Notes under the pieces: model-generated
Told to the model about the DNA's origin: nothing
The model's input: only the letters and a program-made list of their open reading frames with translations
Databases searched by the model: none
Assembly (NCBI GenBank): GCA_025458665.1
Contig: JALOSG010000171.1
Coordinates: forward strand, 1 to 5,674
DNA from: Serpentinimonas sp.
GTDB lineage: Bacteria > Pseudomonadota > Gammaproteobacteria > Burkholderiales > Burkholderiaceae_C
Direction of reading: 5' to 3'
DNA length: 5,674 nt
Made by a program: the position numbers and the translations under genes
Shown: piece by piece, positions 1 through 5,674 of the stretch
Position numbering within the stretch: position 1 is the first letter of the stretch
How the letters are laid out: the number at the start of each line of letters is the position of its first letter

Positions 1-755
1 TGCAGGGCGCGCACCTGCTCCGGGCTGGAGATGGACGCGTTGGCGCGCACCAGCACCTCCAGCGGCCCCGCCTCCAGGCTGCCCGCCGGCACATCGGCGC
101 GCACGGTGCGCAGCAGTGCGGCCACATCGTCCACCGCCAGCCCCAGGGCAGCCAGGCGCGCCGGGTCCACACGCACCCTCAGCACCTGTTCGCGCCCGCC
201 AAAGGTGGTCACATCGGCCACACCGGGCACCGCCACCAGCAAGGGCTCCAGCCGCTCTTCAATGGCCTGCGTCAGCGCGTCGATGGACAAGGCGCTGCTG
301 GACACCGCCAGCCGGATCACGGGCTCGGCATCGGCATCGGCCCGCACGATGGTGAGATTCTCCACACCCTCCGGCAACTGCCCTTCCACGCGGGCCACCG
401 CATCGCGCACATCGTTGGCCGCATCGATGAGGTTCACATCGGGGCGGAACTCGATGATCACGCGCAGGTTGCCTTCTTCGCTGGCCGAACGCACCGCGTA
501 CACCCCGGGCACGCGGGAAGCGGCGCCTTCCAGAATACGGGTGACTTCGGCGTCCAGCGTTTCGGGCGCAGCGCCGGGGAAGTCGGCGCGCACCGCCACA
601 ATGGGCCGGTCCACCGACGGAAGTTCGCGCACTTCCACCCCGCGCAGGGCGCCCAGACCTGCAATCACGATGAGCAGGTTGATGACGATGACCAGCCAGG
701 GCCGGCGTATGCTGAGCGCGGGCAGGCCACCGGCCGTGGGTTTCGGCTGGCTCAT
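1..755 (-). CDS. RND-family efflux permease, N-terminal part (runs off left edge)
   Basis: Inner-membrane proton-driven pump subunit of a tripartite RND exporter (AcrB/MexB superfamily, probably the HAE1 multidrug group). The minus-strand frame is open from the ATG at 755 to the window edge, giving 251 full codons with no stop. Residues 17-40 form the first transmembrane helix after a short cytoplasmic start with Arg-Arg-Pro. A periplasmic porter domain follows: LPSVDRPIVAVRADFPGA at about 45-62, then VTRILEGA, then IEFRPDVNLIDAANDVRDAV at about 101-120. This matches the usual order in the family (the P-G-A motif after TM1, and the acidic 'ANDVRDAV' helix). The start overlaps the adaptor stop codon as ATGA and has no strong Shine-Dalgarno of its own, so translation is probably coupled. 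About 75% of the protein is outside the window, including the TM4 proton-relay acids, so substrate class cannot be judged. Family is secure; the exact gene name is not. Confidence 0.9.
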   Translation of the reverse strand, partial: MSQPKPTAGGLPALSIRRPWLVIVINLLIVIAGLGALRGVEVRELPSVDRPIVAVRADFPGAAPETLDAEVTRILEGAASRVPGVYAVRSASEEGNLRVIIEFRPDVNLIDAANDVRDAVARVEGQLPEGVENLTIVRADADAEPVIRLAVSSSALSIDALTQAIEERLEPLLVAVPGVADVTTFGGREQVLRVRVDPARLAALGLAVDDVAALLRTVRADVPAGSLEAGPLEVLVRANASISSPEQVRAL

Positions 756-1804
756 GGGTTCACGGCCTGCACGCCTCGGCCCTCACGCAGACGCTGTACG
801 CCTTCCACCACCACGGGCTGGCCTGCCACCAGCGTGCCCTCCACCAGCACGCGGCCGTTGGCGCGCCGCACCGGACGCACCGGCACCTGCTGGGCGCGCT
901 CGTTGGCCACCGTCCAGACGAAGGCGCCCTCGCGGCCCCACTGCAGCGCCAGTTCCGGCACGCTGACATAGGCCGGGCCTGCCAGCGGCAGCCGCACATC
1001 GAACGACATGCCGGGGCGCAGCCGGTCATCGGGGTTGGGCACCTCCGCCAGCAGCCGGACGGTGCGGCGCGCCGCATCGATGCGGCTGTCGACCTCGGCC
1101 ACCTTGCCACCAAAACTCTGGCCTGCAAAGGCCACACTTTGCACCGTCAGCGGGAGTCCCGGTGCCAGCTTGGCCAGGTAGGCCTCGGGCACTTCAAAGT
1201 GCACCCGCAGGCTTCGGCGGTCGTCCAGTGTGGCTACCTCGGTGTCGGGCGTCACACGGTCACCCACTTGCACGTTGGCCAGGCCCACGGTACCGGCAAA
1301 CGGCGCGCGCAGCACGCGGTCGGTCAGGGCCTGCTCGGCCTGCTTCAGGGCAATCTCTGCGTTGCGCAGCGCTTCCTGCGCGGTGTCTATGGCGCTGTCT
1401 TCCACCGCGCCCGTGCCGCGCAGGCGCTCCAGCCGGGCGGCGGTGCGGGCAGCGGCATCGCGCTCGCTGGCGGCCAGTTCGCGCGCCAGTTGCAGGGGCT
1501 GTTCGTCCAGGCGCAACAGCACCTGCCCGGCGGCCACCCGGTCACCCGCCTTGAAGTTCACGGCACGCACCTCGCCGGCGGCAGCGGGGCGCAGCCGCGC
1601 CGTGCGCGCCGCTTCGCCGGTTCCCGTCACGGTGATGGCCACATCGCCGCTGGCAGCCTCGGCCACGCCCAACACCACCGGGGCCGGCGGCTGGGCGGAT
1701 GCCGCTGCCGGTGCAGGCCCGGACTGTGCCCAGCCCAGACCCGCCAACGCCCCCATAAAGGTAGCCAGCAGGCCGGCGCGCACGGGCTTGAAGAGAAAAT
1801 TCAT
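752..1804 (-). CDS. RND efflux periplasmic adaptor (membrane fusion protein)
   Basis: Bridges the RND permease and an outer-membrane channel in the periplasm. Numbered from the ATG at 1804 (350 residues). Residues 1-26 are a Sec-type signal (Lys-Arg start, hydrophobic core, likely cleavage after GWA). No lipobox cysteine is present, so it is not an obvious lipoprotein. A Pro/Ala-rich linker follows. The lipoyl half-motif is at about 61-103 (GEVRAVNFKAGDRVAAGQVL). An Ala/Glu-rich alpha-helical hairpin spans about 105-164. The second lipoyl half begins RAPFAGTVG at 166-174. A beta-barrel spans about 196-276 (including RPGMSFDVRLPL) and a membrane-proximal domain about 277-346. Start choice: an upstream ATG at 1810 gives two more residues, but GGGAG lies only 3 bases from it and 9 bases from the ATG at 1804, so 1804 is preferred. 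The stop overlaps the permease ATG. Length is slightly short for the family but all domains are present. Confidence 0.92.
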   Translation of the reverse strand: MNFLFKPVRAGLLATFMGALAGLGWAQSGPAPAAASAQPPAPVVLGVAEAASGDVAITVTGTGEAARTARLRPAAAGEVRAVNFKAGDRVAAGQVLLRLDEQPLQLARELAASERDAAARTAARLERLRGTGAVEDSAIDTAQEALRNAEIALKQAEQALTDRVLRAPFAGTVGLANVQVGDRVTPDTEVATLDDRRSLRVHFEVPEAYLAKLAPGLPLTVQSVAFAGQSFGGKVAEVDSRIDAARRTVRLLAEVPNPDDRLRPGMSFDVRLPLAGPAYVSVPELALQWGREGAFVWTVANERAQQVPVRPVRRANGRVLVEGTLVAGQPVVVEGVQRLREGRGVQAVNP

Positions 1805-1876
1805 CGTCATGTGCTCCCGATAGTCTGAGCCCCTACCCTAGCGCAGGTTCCGCAAGAGCGTGTGAAAGCGCACGGG

Positions 1877-1882
1877 TAGAAT
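1877..1882 (+). promoter_or_regulatory. Probable -10 box of the tRNA-Ser promoter
   Basis: TAGAAT matches the sigma-70 -10 consensus at five of six positions and lies 11 bases before the mature tRNA 5' end. The bases between (1883-1893) are GC-rich, as is typical of stringently controlled stable-RNA promoters. A convincing -35 box at the right distance (about 1853-1860) is not seen, so this is a moderate call based mainly on position. Confidence 0.42.
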
Positions 1883-1893
1883 GCGGGCCTGCA

Positions 1894-1981
1894 GGAAGCG
1901 TGGCAGAGTGGTCGATTGCACCGGTCTTGAAAACCGGCAACGGGCAACCGTTCGTGAGTTCGAATCTCACCGCTTCCGCCA
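1894..1981 (+). tRNA. tRNA-Ser (anticodon UGA), 3' CCA encoded
   Basis: A complete class II tRNA. The 7-base acceptor stem GGAAGCG (1894-1900) pairs with CGCTTCC (1971-1977), followed by discriminator G1978 and encoded CCA at 1979-1981. The anticodon stem CCGGT/ACCGG (1921-1925 and 1933-1937) encloses loop CTTGAAA with anticodon TGA at 1928-1930, which reads UCA and other UCN serine codons. The long variable arm that identifies serine tRNAs is AACGG (1939-1943) paired to CCGTT (1948-1952) across a GCAA tetraloop. The T arm is GTGAG/CTCAC (1954-1958 and 1966-1970) around TTCGAAT. It is transcribed away from the RND operon. No attachment-site duplication of its 3' end or integrase is visible in this window. 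Confidence 0.97.
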
Positions 1982-1996
1982 ACCCTGGTGCGCCAC

Positions 1997-2014
1997 GCGC
2001 TGTCACTCCAGCGC
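1997..2014 (+). repeat. Hairpin-forming inverted repeat just after tRNA-Ser
   Basis: GCGCTG (1997-2002) and CAGCGC (2009-2014) are perfect complements around a 6-base loop. The hairpin begins 15 bases after the tRNA CCA. It could act as a 3' processing or termination structure for the tRNA transcript. There is no T-run directly after it, so it does not meet the usual intrinsic terminator pattern. Confidence 0.35.
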
Positions 2015-2055
2015 CACAGCGGCCCCATTTCTCCTGCAGATCCCGGCTTCCGACT

Positions 2056-2080
2056 TAGGCAGGCAGTGTAAGAATGCCTA
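2056..2080 (+). repeat. Inverted repeat in the kinase upstream region (first dyad)
   Basis: TAGGCA (2056-2061) and TGCCTA (2075-2080) are perfect complements separated by 13 bases. The loop contains a second GGCA copy and the AT-rich string GTGTAAGAAT. It directly abuts the next dyad. Its role is unknown: a transcription-factor site or RNA hairpin is possible. Confidence 0.35.
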
Positions 2081-2104
2081 GATAACTGATTCAAAGTTAT
2101 CAGT
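2081..2104 (+). promoter_or_regulatory. Nested dyad in AT-rich island, candidate operator
   Basis: Two interlocking perfect dyads share the same bases: GATAACT (2081-2087) with AGTTATC (2095-2101), and ACTGAT (2085-2090) with ATCAGT (2099-2104). The segment is strikingly AT-rich against the surrounding GC-rich DNA and lies 83 bases before the kinase ATG. Symmetry plus position suggest a regulator binding site. The absence of a following T-run argues against an intrinsic terminator. Function is inferred only. Confidence 0.35.
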
Positions 2105-2159
2105 AACGGCCAACTCTTACCTCCCGTCCACCAATGACCCTCCGTGCAGCGGAGCATTC

Positions 2160-2177
2160 CACGCCAGCCCTGGCGTG
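2160..2177 (+). repeat. Near-palindrome overlapping the kinase translation start region
   Basis: CACGCCAG (2160-2167) and CTGGCGTG (2170-2177) are perfect 8-base complements with only two bases between. A smaller dyad, CTCCG/CGGAG (2140-2144 and 2150-2154), lies just upstream and would pair up the only GGAG-like ribosome-binding element nearby. The right arm of the palindrome contains the alternative GTG start codon at 2175. Either a DNA-binding site or an RNA structure affecting translation is possible. Confidence 0.35.
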
Positions 2178-2186
2178 CGAACGCCC

Positions 2187-4643
2187 ATGAAATGGGATCT
2201 GGGCGTGTGGGCCTGGCTGACAGGCTCCATGCGCCGCCAGCTCACCGCCGGCATGGCGCTGGTGGTGGCTTTGGCCATGTCCCTGCTCATGCTGCACCTC
2301 AACCGCACCCAGCAGCAGGCCTTGCTGGAGCAGCAATCGGAGCTGGCCCTGGCCCTGGCGCGCAGCCTCGCAGCGTCCTCGTCGGTGTGGATGGCCTCTC
2401 AGGACCACAGCGGGTTGCAACAGGTCGTGGAGGGGCTATCGAGCTACCCGGACCTGGTGCATGCCATGGTGATCGGCCCGCAAGGCATGGTGCTGGCCCA
2501 CAGCAACCCGGGCTTGCGCAGCCACTTGCTGCCCGGACCTCCCCAACTGAGCGCGCAGACCACAGGCAAGCCTGAAGACTGGCTGGTCGATGCCTCCTCC
2601 CCCGTGGTGGTGGACGGCGAGACTGTGGGTTGGGTACGGATTGGCCTGGGACAGGCGTCCATGGCGGCGCGGTTGTCGGGCATGCAGCGCGACAGCGTGC
2701 TGTTTGTGCTCGGTGCCGTGGCGCTGTGCACCTTGCTGGTGGCAGCCGCAGCCACCCGCCTGACGCGCCGGCTGGAGCGCATACACGGTGTGACCGGAGC
2801 CGTGCAGGCGGGACAGACCGGGTTGCGGGTAACGCTCCAAGGCAGCGACGAAGCTGCCCGCCTGGGGAGGCAGGTCAACCACATGCTCGACACGCTGGCC
2901 CGCCGCGAGGCCGAGTTGCTCAACTCCCACGAAGCACTGCAGCGCAGCGAGTTCAGGCTCAGCAAGGTGATGGAGGTGACGGGGGAAGGCATCTGGGATT
3001 GGGACATTGGCAGCGGCACCGTACGCCATAACCCGCGCTGGTGCGAAATGCTGGGCCTGCCGCTGGCCGAGGCCGAACATGCGGGAGAGCTGTTCAGCCG
3101 GCACATCCACGAAGACGACAAGGCCAAGGTCATGGCGCGGCTTCACCGGGCACTGAAGGGAGAGTCACAGTACTGGAGCGAACACCGCATGCGCCGAGCC
3201 GATGGCGGCTGCGTCTGGGTGCAGGACCGCGGGGACGTGGTGACCCGGGACGCCAACGGCCGCGCGCTGCGCATGGTCGGCGGCATGACCGACATCACCG
3301 AGCGGGTTGAGGCGCTGGCGGCCCTGCGGGCCAGCCGGGAGGCGCTGCTGGGGCTCAATGAGCAGCTGGAATCGCGGGTGGAGCACCGCACTGCCGAGCT
3401 TACGCTGGCCAAGGTGGAGGCCGAACGCGCGAACCGGGCCAAGTCGGAGTTTCTGTCACGCATGAGCCACGAACTGCGCACTCCGCTCAACGCCATTCTG
3501 GGCTTTGCGCAATTGCTGGAGCACGACCCGCAGCACCCGTTGTCGGACGAGCAGCGCGAGAACGTTCAAGAGATTCTGCACGCTGGCCAGCACCTGCTGC
3601 AGCTCATCAACGAGGTGCTGGATCTGGCGCGCATCGAATCGGGCCACCTGAGCGTCAACCTGGAACCTGTGGGGCTGGCAGAACTGGTGGAGGAATGCCT
3701 GACGCTGGTGCGCCCTCTGGCGGAGGCCCAGGCGGTGGTCATAGAGAGCACCTTGACGCAGTGCCCGCATACCGTGCAGGCCGACCGCGTGCGCCTCAAG
3801 CAAGTCATGCTGAACCTGCTCTCCAACGCAGTGAAGTACAACCTGCCCCAAGGGACCATACGCCTGGCGTGGGAGCAACAGCCGAGTGCGTTGCGCGTTT
3901 TCGTGGAAGACACGGGCCGCGGTATGGCCCAGGACCAGTTGGCGCGCCTGTTCGTGCCCTTCGAGCGGCTCGACGCCGACCAGACTGCCATCGAAGGCAG
4001 CGGCATTGGCCTGGCCCTGTGCAAACGCCTGATGGAAGCCATGCACGGCCAGATCGGGGTGGAAAGCCTGCTGGGGGCCGGGAGCACCTTCTGGATTGAG
4101 CTGCCCTTGAGCACCCACGCACCGCCTCACAGGCAGGCCACGCCCGAGCCCGAGCCCGTTCCGCCCGCTGGCCTTCAACCAACCGCCACCAGCACCGTGC
4201 TCTACATCGAAGACAACCCCGCCAACCTGCGCCTGGTGCAGCGCCTGCTGGCGCGCCGGCCCGGGGTTCGTTTCATAGCGGCTGTCACGCCCGGGGAAGG
4301 CCTGGCGCTGGCGCGCGCCCAGCAGACCGGCCAGCCGCAGCCTGACCTCATCCTGCTCGATATCAACCTGCCGGACATGGACGGCTACAGCGTGATGCGC
4401 TGCCTGCGGGAAGACCCGGTCACGCGGGCCATACCGGTGGTGGCGGTGAGCGCCAATGCCATGCCTGCCGACCTTGCTCAGGGCACGGCCGCCGGCTTTG
4501 CCAACTACCTGACCAAGCCACTGGACGTGGCGCGCTTCGACGCGGTCATCGACCCGTTGCTCAGCGCCAATACACTCAGTGCGCCAGCGGCGTCGCCTGT
4601 GCCGACTGAGGCAGGCCAAACACCCGGTCAAAACACCAGGTGA
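2187..4643 (+). CDS. Membrane-bound hybrid sensor histidine kinase (HAMP-PAS-HisKA-HATPase-REC)
   Basis: A signal-transducing kinase of the inner membrane, 818 residues from the ATG at 2187. TM1 is at about 19-38 and a periplasmic sensor region, of no family I recognise, at about 39-169. TM2 is at about 170-190 and HAMP at about 191-243. A PAS domain of the PAS_3 type lies at about 253-373 (GIWDWDIGSG, HEDDK, DITER), followed by a coiled coil. HisKA follows with phospho-accepting His428 in SHELRTPLN. The HATPase has an N-box (LNLLSNAVKYN, Asn543/547), a G1 box DTGRGM (Asp575) and a G2 box GSGIGL. The C-terminal receiver at about 671-792 has Glu675/Asp676, phospho-acceptor Asp725 (LLDINLPDMDG), Ser755 and Lys777. 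All catalytic residues are intact. An in-frame GTG at 2175 and an ATG at 2229 are alternative starts, and none has a good Shine-Dalgarno. There is no adjacent output regulator or HPt gene, so its partner must be elsewhere. The 3' end overlaps the convergent PACE gene. Confidence 0.93.
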   Translation: MKWDLGVWAWLTGSMRRQLTAGMALVVALAMSLLMLHLNRTQQQALLEQQSELALALARSLAASSSVWMASQDHSGLQQVVEGLSSYPDLVHAMVIGPQGMVLAHSNPGLRSHLLPGPPQLSAQTTGKPEDWLVDASSPVVVDGETVGWVRIGLGQASMAARLSGMQRDSVLFVLGAVALCTLLVAAAATRLTRRLERIHGVTGAVQAGQTGLRVTLQGSDEAARLGRQVNHMLDTLARREAELLNSHEALQRSEFRLSKVMEVTGEGIWDWDIGSGTVRHNPRWCEMLGLPLAEAEHAGELFSRHIHEDDKAKVMARLHRALKGESQYWSEHRMRRADGGCVWVQDRGDVVTRDANGRALRMVGGMTDITERVEALAALRASREALLGLNEQLESRVEHRTAELTLAKVEAERANRAKSEFLSRMSHELRTPLNAILGFAQLLEHDPQHPLSDEQRENVQEILHAGQHLLQLINEVLDLARIESGHLSVNLEPVGLAELVEECLTLVRPLAEAQAVVIESTLTQCPHTVQADRVRLKQVMLNLLSNAVKYNLPQGTIRLAWEQQPSALRVFVEDTGRGMAQDQLARLFVPFERLDADQTAIEGSGIGLALCKRLMEAMHGQIGVESLLGAGSTFWIELPLSTHAPPHRQATPEPEPVPPAGLQPTATSTVLYIEDNPANLRLVQRLLARRPGVRFIAAVTPGEGLALARAQQTGQPQPDLILLDINLPDMDGYSVMRCLREDPVTRAIPVVAVSANAMPADLAQGTAAGFANYLTKPLDVARFDAVIDPLLSANTLSAPAASPVPTEAGQTPGQNTR

Positions 4644-5013
4644 ACACCACCGTGTAGACCAGGAAAAACAGCATGATGCCGATGTCGGCCACTAGCGCTT
4701 CCCACAGGCCAATGTCCAGCCACCACGCCATGAGCGGAATCAGCATCACGGCCAGCCCCACCTCAAAGCCGAAGCCGTGTGCCACGCGGCGCTGCCACGA
4801 ACGCCCGGCCATGGGATGGTGCTTTTCCCAGCGCTCGAACAGGCCGTTGAACACGAAGTTCCAGCCCATGGCAATGCCCGACATGGTGAGCGTGAGCGCC
4901 ATGGTGGACCACGCCGACTGACCAAACAGGAACGAGAGCACCGGGGCCACAAAGGCCACGGCGAAGGTTTCGTACAGGAGGGCCTGCACGATGCGGCGCT
5001 TGCGGGGAGTCAT
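4576..5013 (-). CDS. PACE-family (AceI-like) small multidrug efflux protein
   Basis: Predicted inner-membrane exporter of 145 residues, the usual PACE length (AceI of Acinetobacter is about 144), with four TM helices. It is built as two tandem bacterial-transmembrane-pair repeats: about residues 6-63 (RRIVQALLYETFAVAF ... WNFVFNGLFERWE) and about 75-132 (RRVAHGFGFEVGLAV ... YTVVFTWCFDRVF). The repeats align with each other at RR, the E in the first helix (Glu15 and Glu84), and the aromatic/Phe-Asp/Glu-Arg helix end. Glu15 falls at the same position as the glutamate known to be required for transport in AceI. Known family substrates are biocides such as chlorhexidine and other cationic compounds or polyamines; the substrate here is not shown. 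The frame is open upstream to 5154, but that stretch is Arg/Pro-rich and unlike the family, so the ATG at 5013 is chosen. The C-terminal tail overlaps the kinase gene by 68 bases. Confidence 0.9.
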   Translation of the reverse strand: MTPRKRRIVQALLYETFAVAFVAPVLSFLFGQSAWSTMALTLTMSGIAMGWNFVFNGLFERWEKHHPMAGRSWQRRVAHGFGFEVGLAVMLIPLMAWWLDIGLWEALVADIGIMLFFLVYTVVFTWCFDRVFGLPQSAQATPLAH

Positions 5014-5020
5014 GCGTCCG

Positions 5021-5026
5021 ATTTTA
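5021..5026 (-). promoter_or_regulatory. Possible -10 box for the PACE gene
   Basis: On the minus strand TAAAAT lies 7 bases before the PACE ATG, in otherwise GC-rich DNA between this gene and the ABC ATPase gene. It matches the -10 consensus at five of six positions. No good -35 box is seen. If it is used, transcription would begin at or beside the ATG and give a leaderless message. Confidence 0.25.
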
Positions 5027-5059
5027 GGCCGGGCACGCCAACCGGGCTTTGCGCAGGGC

Positions 5060-5674
5060 TCAGATCCGCCCTTCTTCCACCGCGTGGCAGGCCACCTGTA
5101 TGCCCTGGAAGGTCTGCAGCGCCGGGCGCTCCGTGCGGCAGCGTTCGTTGGCATGCGGGCAGCGCGGGTGGAAGGTGCACCCGGGCGGCGGGTTCAGCGG
5201 GTTGGGCACCTCGCCCTGCACCGGCGTGCGCGCGCGGCCGGTGTCGTGCATCTTGGGAATGGCGTCCAGCAGCATGCGCGTGTAGGGGTGGCGCGGCTGC
5301 CCGAACAGCGTGGCCGTGGGTGCCAGCTCCACCATACGGCCCAGGTACATCACACCCACCGCGTCGCTCACGTGGCGCACCACCGCGAGGTTGTGGCTGA
5401 TGAACAGGTAGGTCAGGCCGCGCTCGCGCTGCAGGTCCTTCATGATGTTGAGCACCTGGGCCTGTACGCTCACATCGAGCGCGGAGGTGGGCTCGTCGCA
5501 GACCAGAAACTCGGGCTGGGTGGCCAGCGCGCGCATTCGCCCACGCGCTCCTGCACCGCATCGGCCTTCAACAGCCCATGCTCCACCAGCGGCTCGCCCA
5601 CAATGTCGGACACACGCCAGCGCGGGTTCAGGCTGGCGTAGGGGTCCTGAAAAATCATCTGTATGCGGCGGCGC
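5060..5674 (-). pseudogene. Peptide/nickel-type ABC transporter ATPase (OppF/DppF-like), internally deleted and frameshifted, cut by right edge
   Basis: ATP-hydrolysing cytoplasmic subunit of an oligopeptide/dipeptide importer, in two pieces in different frames. The upstream piece (5674 to about 5537) reads RRRIQMIFQDPYASLNPRW, the Q-loop region, then on to AVQERVGE. It then enters a nonsense frame that stops at 5470. The downstream piece (5536-5060) begins MRALATQPEF and carries Walker B FLVCDEP, D-loop SALD, the H-loop His in FISHN, and the oligopeptide C-terminal domain with NPPPGCTFHPRC and two further cysteines. Intact homologues have roughly 30 residues between these pieces, including the FSGGQRQR signature; here they are absent and the frame is shifted. 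The MRAL start is thus the remnant of an 'ARAL' helix, not a true N-terminus. Walker A and the rest of the 5' part lie outside the window. A real deletion or an assembly error would look the same here. Confidence 0.82.

Noticed and set aside
31..966. Long plus-strand open frame (311 aa)
   Set aside because: Its product is Arg/Ser/Thr/Pro-rich with no recognisable domain. It lies opposite the RND permease and the end of the adaptor, both of which have clear family motifs. It is a GC-rich antisense shadow.
1139..1828. Plus-strand open frame of 229 aa opposite the adaptor
   Set aside because: Low-complexity His/Gly/Gln composition, fully antisense to a well-supported adaptor gene, with no sign of independent coding.
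1971..2052. tRNA 3' end (CGCTTCCG) partly repeated at 2046-2052 (GCTTCCG), a possible attachment site
   Set aside because: The match is only about seven bases, and no integrase or foreign segment lies between or beside the copies.
1881..2081. Plus-strand open frame of 66 aa across the tRNA
   Set aside because: It simply translates through tRNA-Ser and its flank, with no protein features.
3456..4631. Minus-strand open frame of 391 aa opposite the kinase
   Set aside because: It covers the HisKA, HATPase and receiver domains in antisense. The product is His/Gln/Arg-rich with no membrane or domain pattern, so the frame is explained by third-position GC bias.
5014..5154. N-terminal extension of the PACE frame
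   Set aside because: The added 47 residues are Arg/Pro/Trp-rich, overlap the end of the ABC ATPase gene, and have no counterpart in the family. Starting at 5013 places the key glutamate at position 15, as in AceI.

Overview
The window is GC-rich, densely coding DNA of proteobacterial type. The Opp/Dpp-type ATPase, PACE protein, RND pump and multi-domain hybrid kinase, with GC-biased third codon positions, best fit a betaproteobacterium of the Burkholderiales, probably Comamonadaceae. That placement is inferred from gene style and was not tested by any search.

Layout from left to right. (1) Positions 1-1804, minus strand: a two-gene efflux operon. A periplasmic adaptor (membrane fusion protein) is followed, with a 4-base ATGA overlap, by the N-terminal 251 codons of an RND inner-membrane permease that runs off the left edge. 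(2) Positions 1894-1981, plus strand: a complete tRNA-Ser with anticodon UGA, divergent from the efflux operon. (3) Positions 1982-2186: a roughly 200-base gap with no gene. It contains an AT-rich island and several short perfect dyads. (4) Positions 2187-4643, plus strand: a large membrane-bound hybrid sensor histidine kinase (two TM segments, HAMP, PAS, HisKA, HATPase, receiver). No separate DNA-binding response regulator lies beside it. (5) Positions 4576-5013, minus strand: a 145-residue four-helix PACE-type (AceI-like) efflux protein, convergent with the kinase and overlapping its last 68 bases. (6) Positions 5060-5674, minus strand: a peptide/nickel-type ABC ATPase (OppF/DppF-like) cut by the right edge. 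Its reading frame is broken by an internal deletion that removes the ABC signature region, so it looks like a pseudogene or an assembly error.

Working together: the RND adaptor and permease are co-translated halves of one tripartite exporter, whose outer-membrane channel is not in view. The PACE protein is a second, mechanistically different exporter. The sensor kinase sits between them, but nothing in the sequence directly shows that it controls either one. I found no CRISPR array, insertion sequence, integrase, or clear new defence or mobile system. The most notable anomaly is the signature-less ABC ATPase. The next is the dyad-rich leader of the kinase gene.
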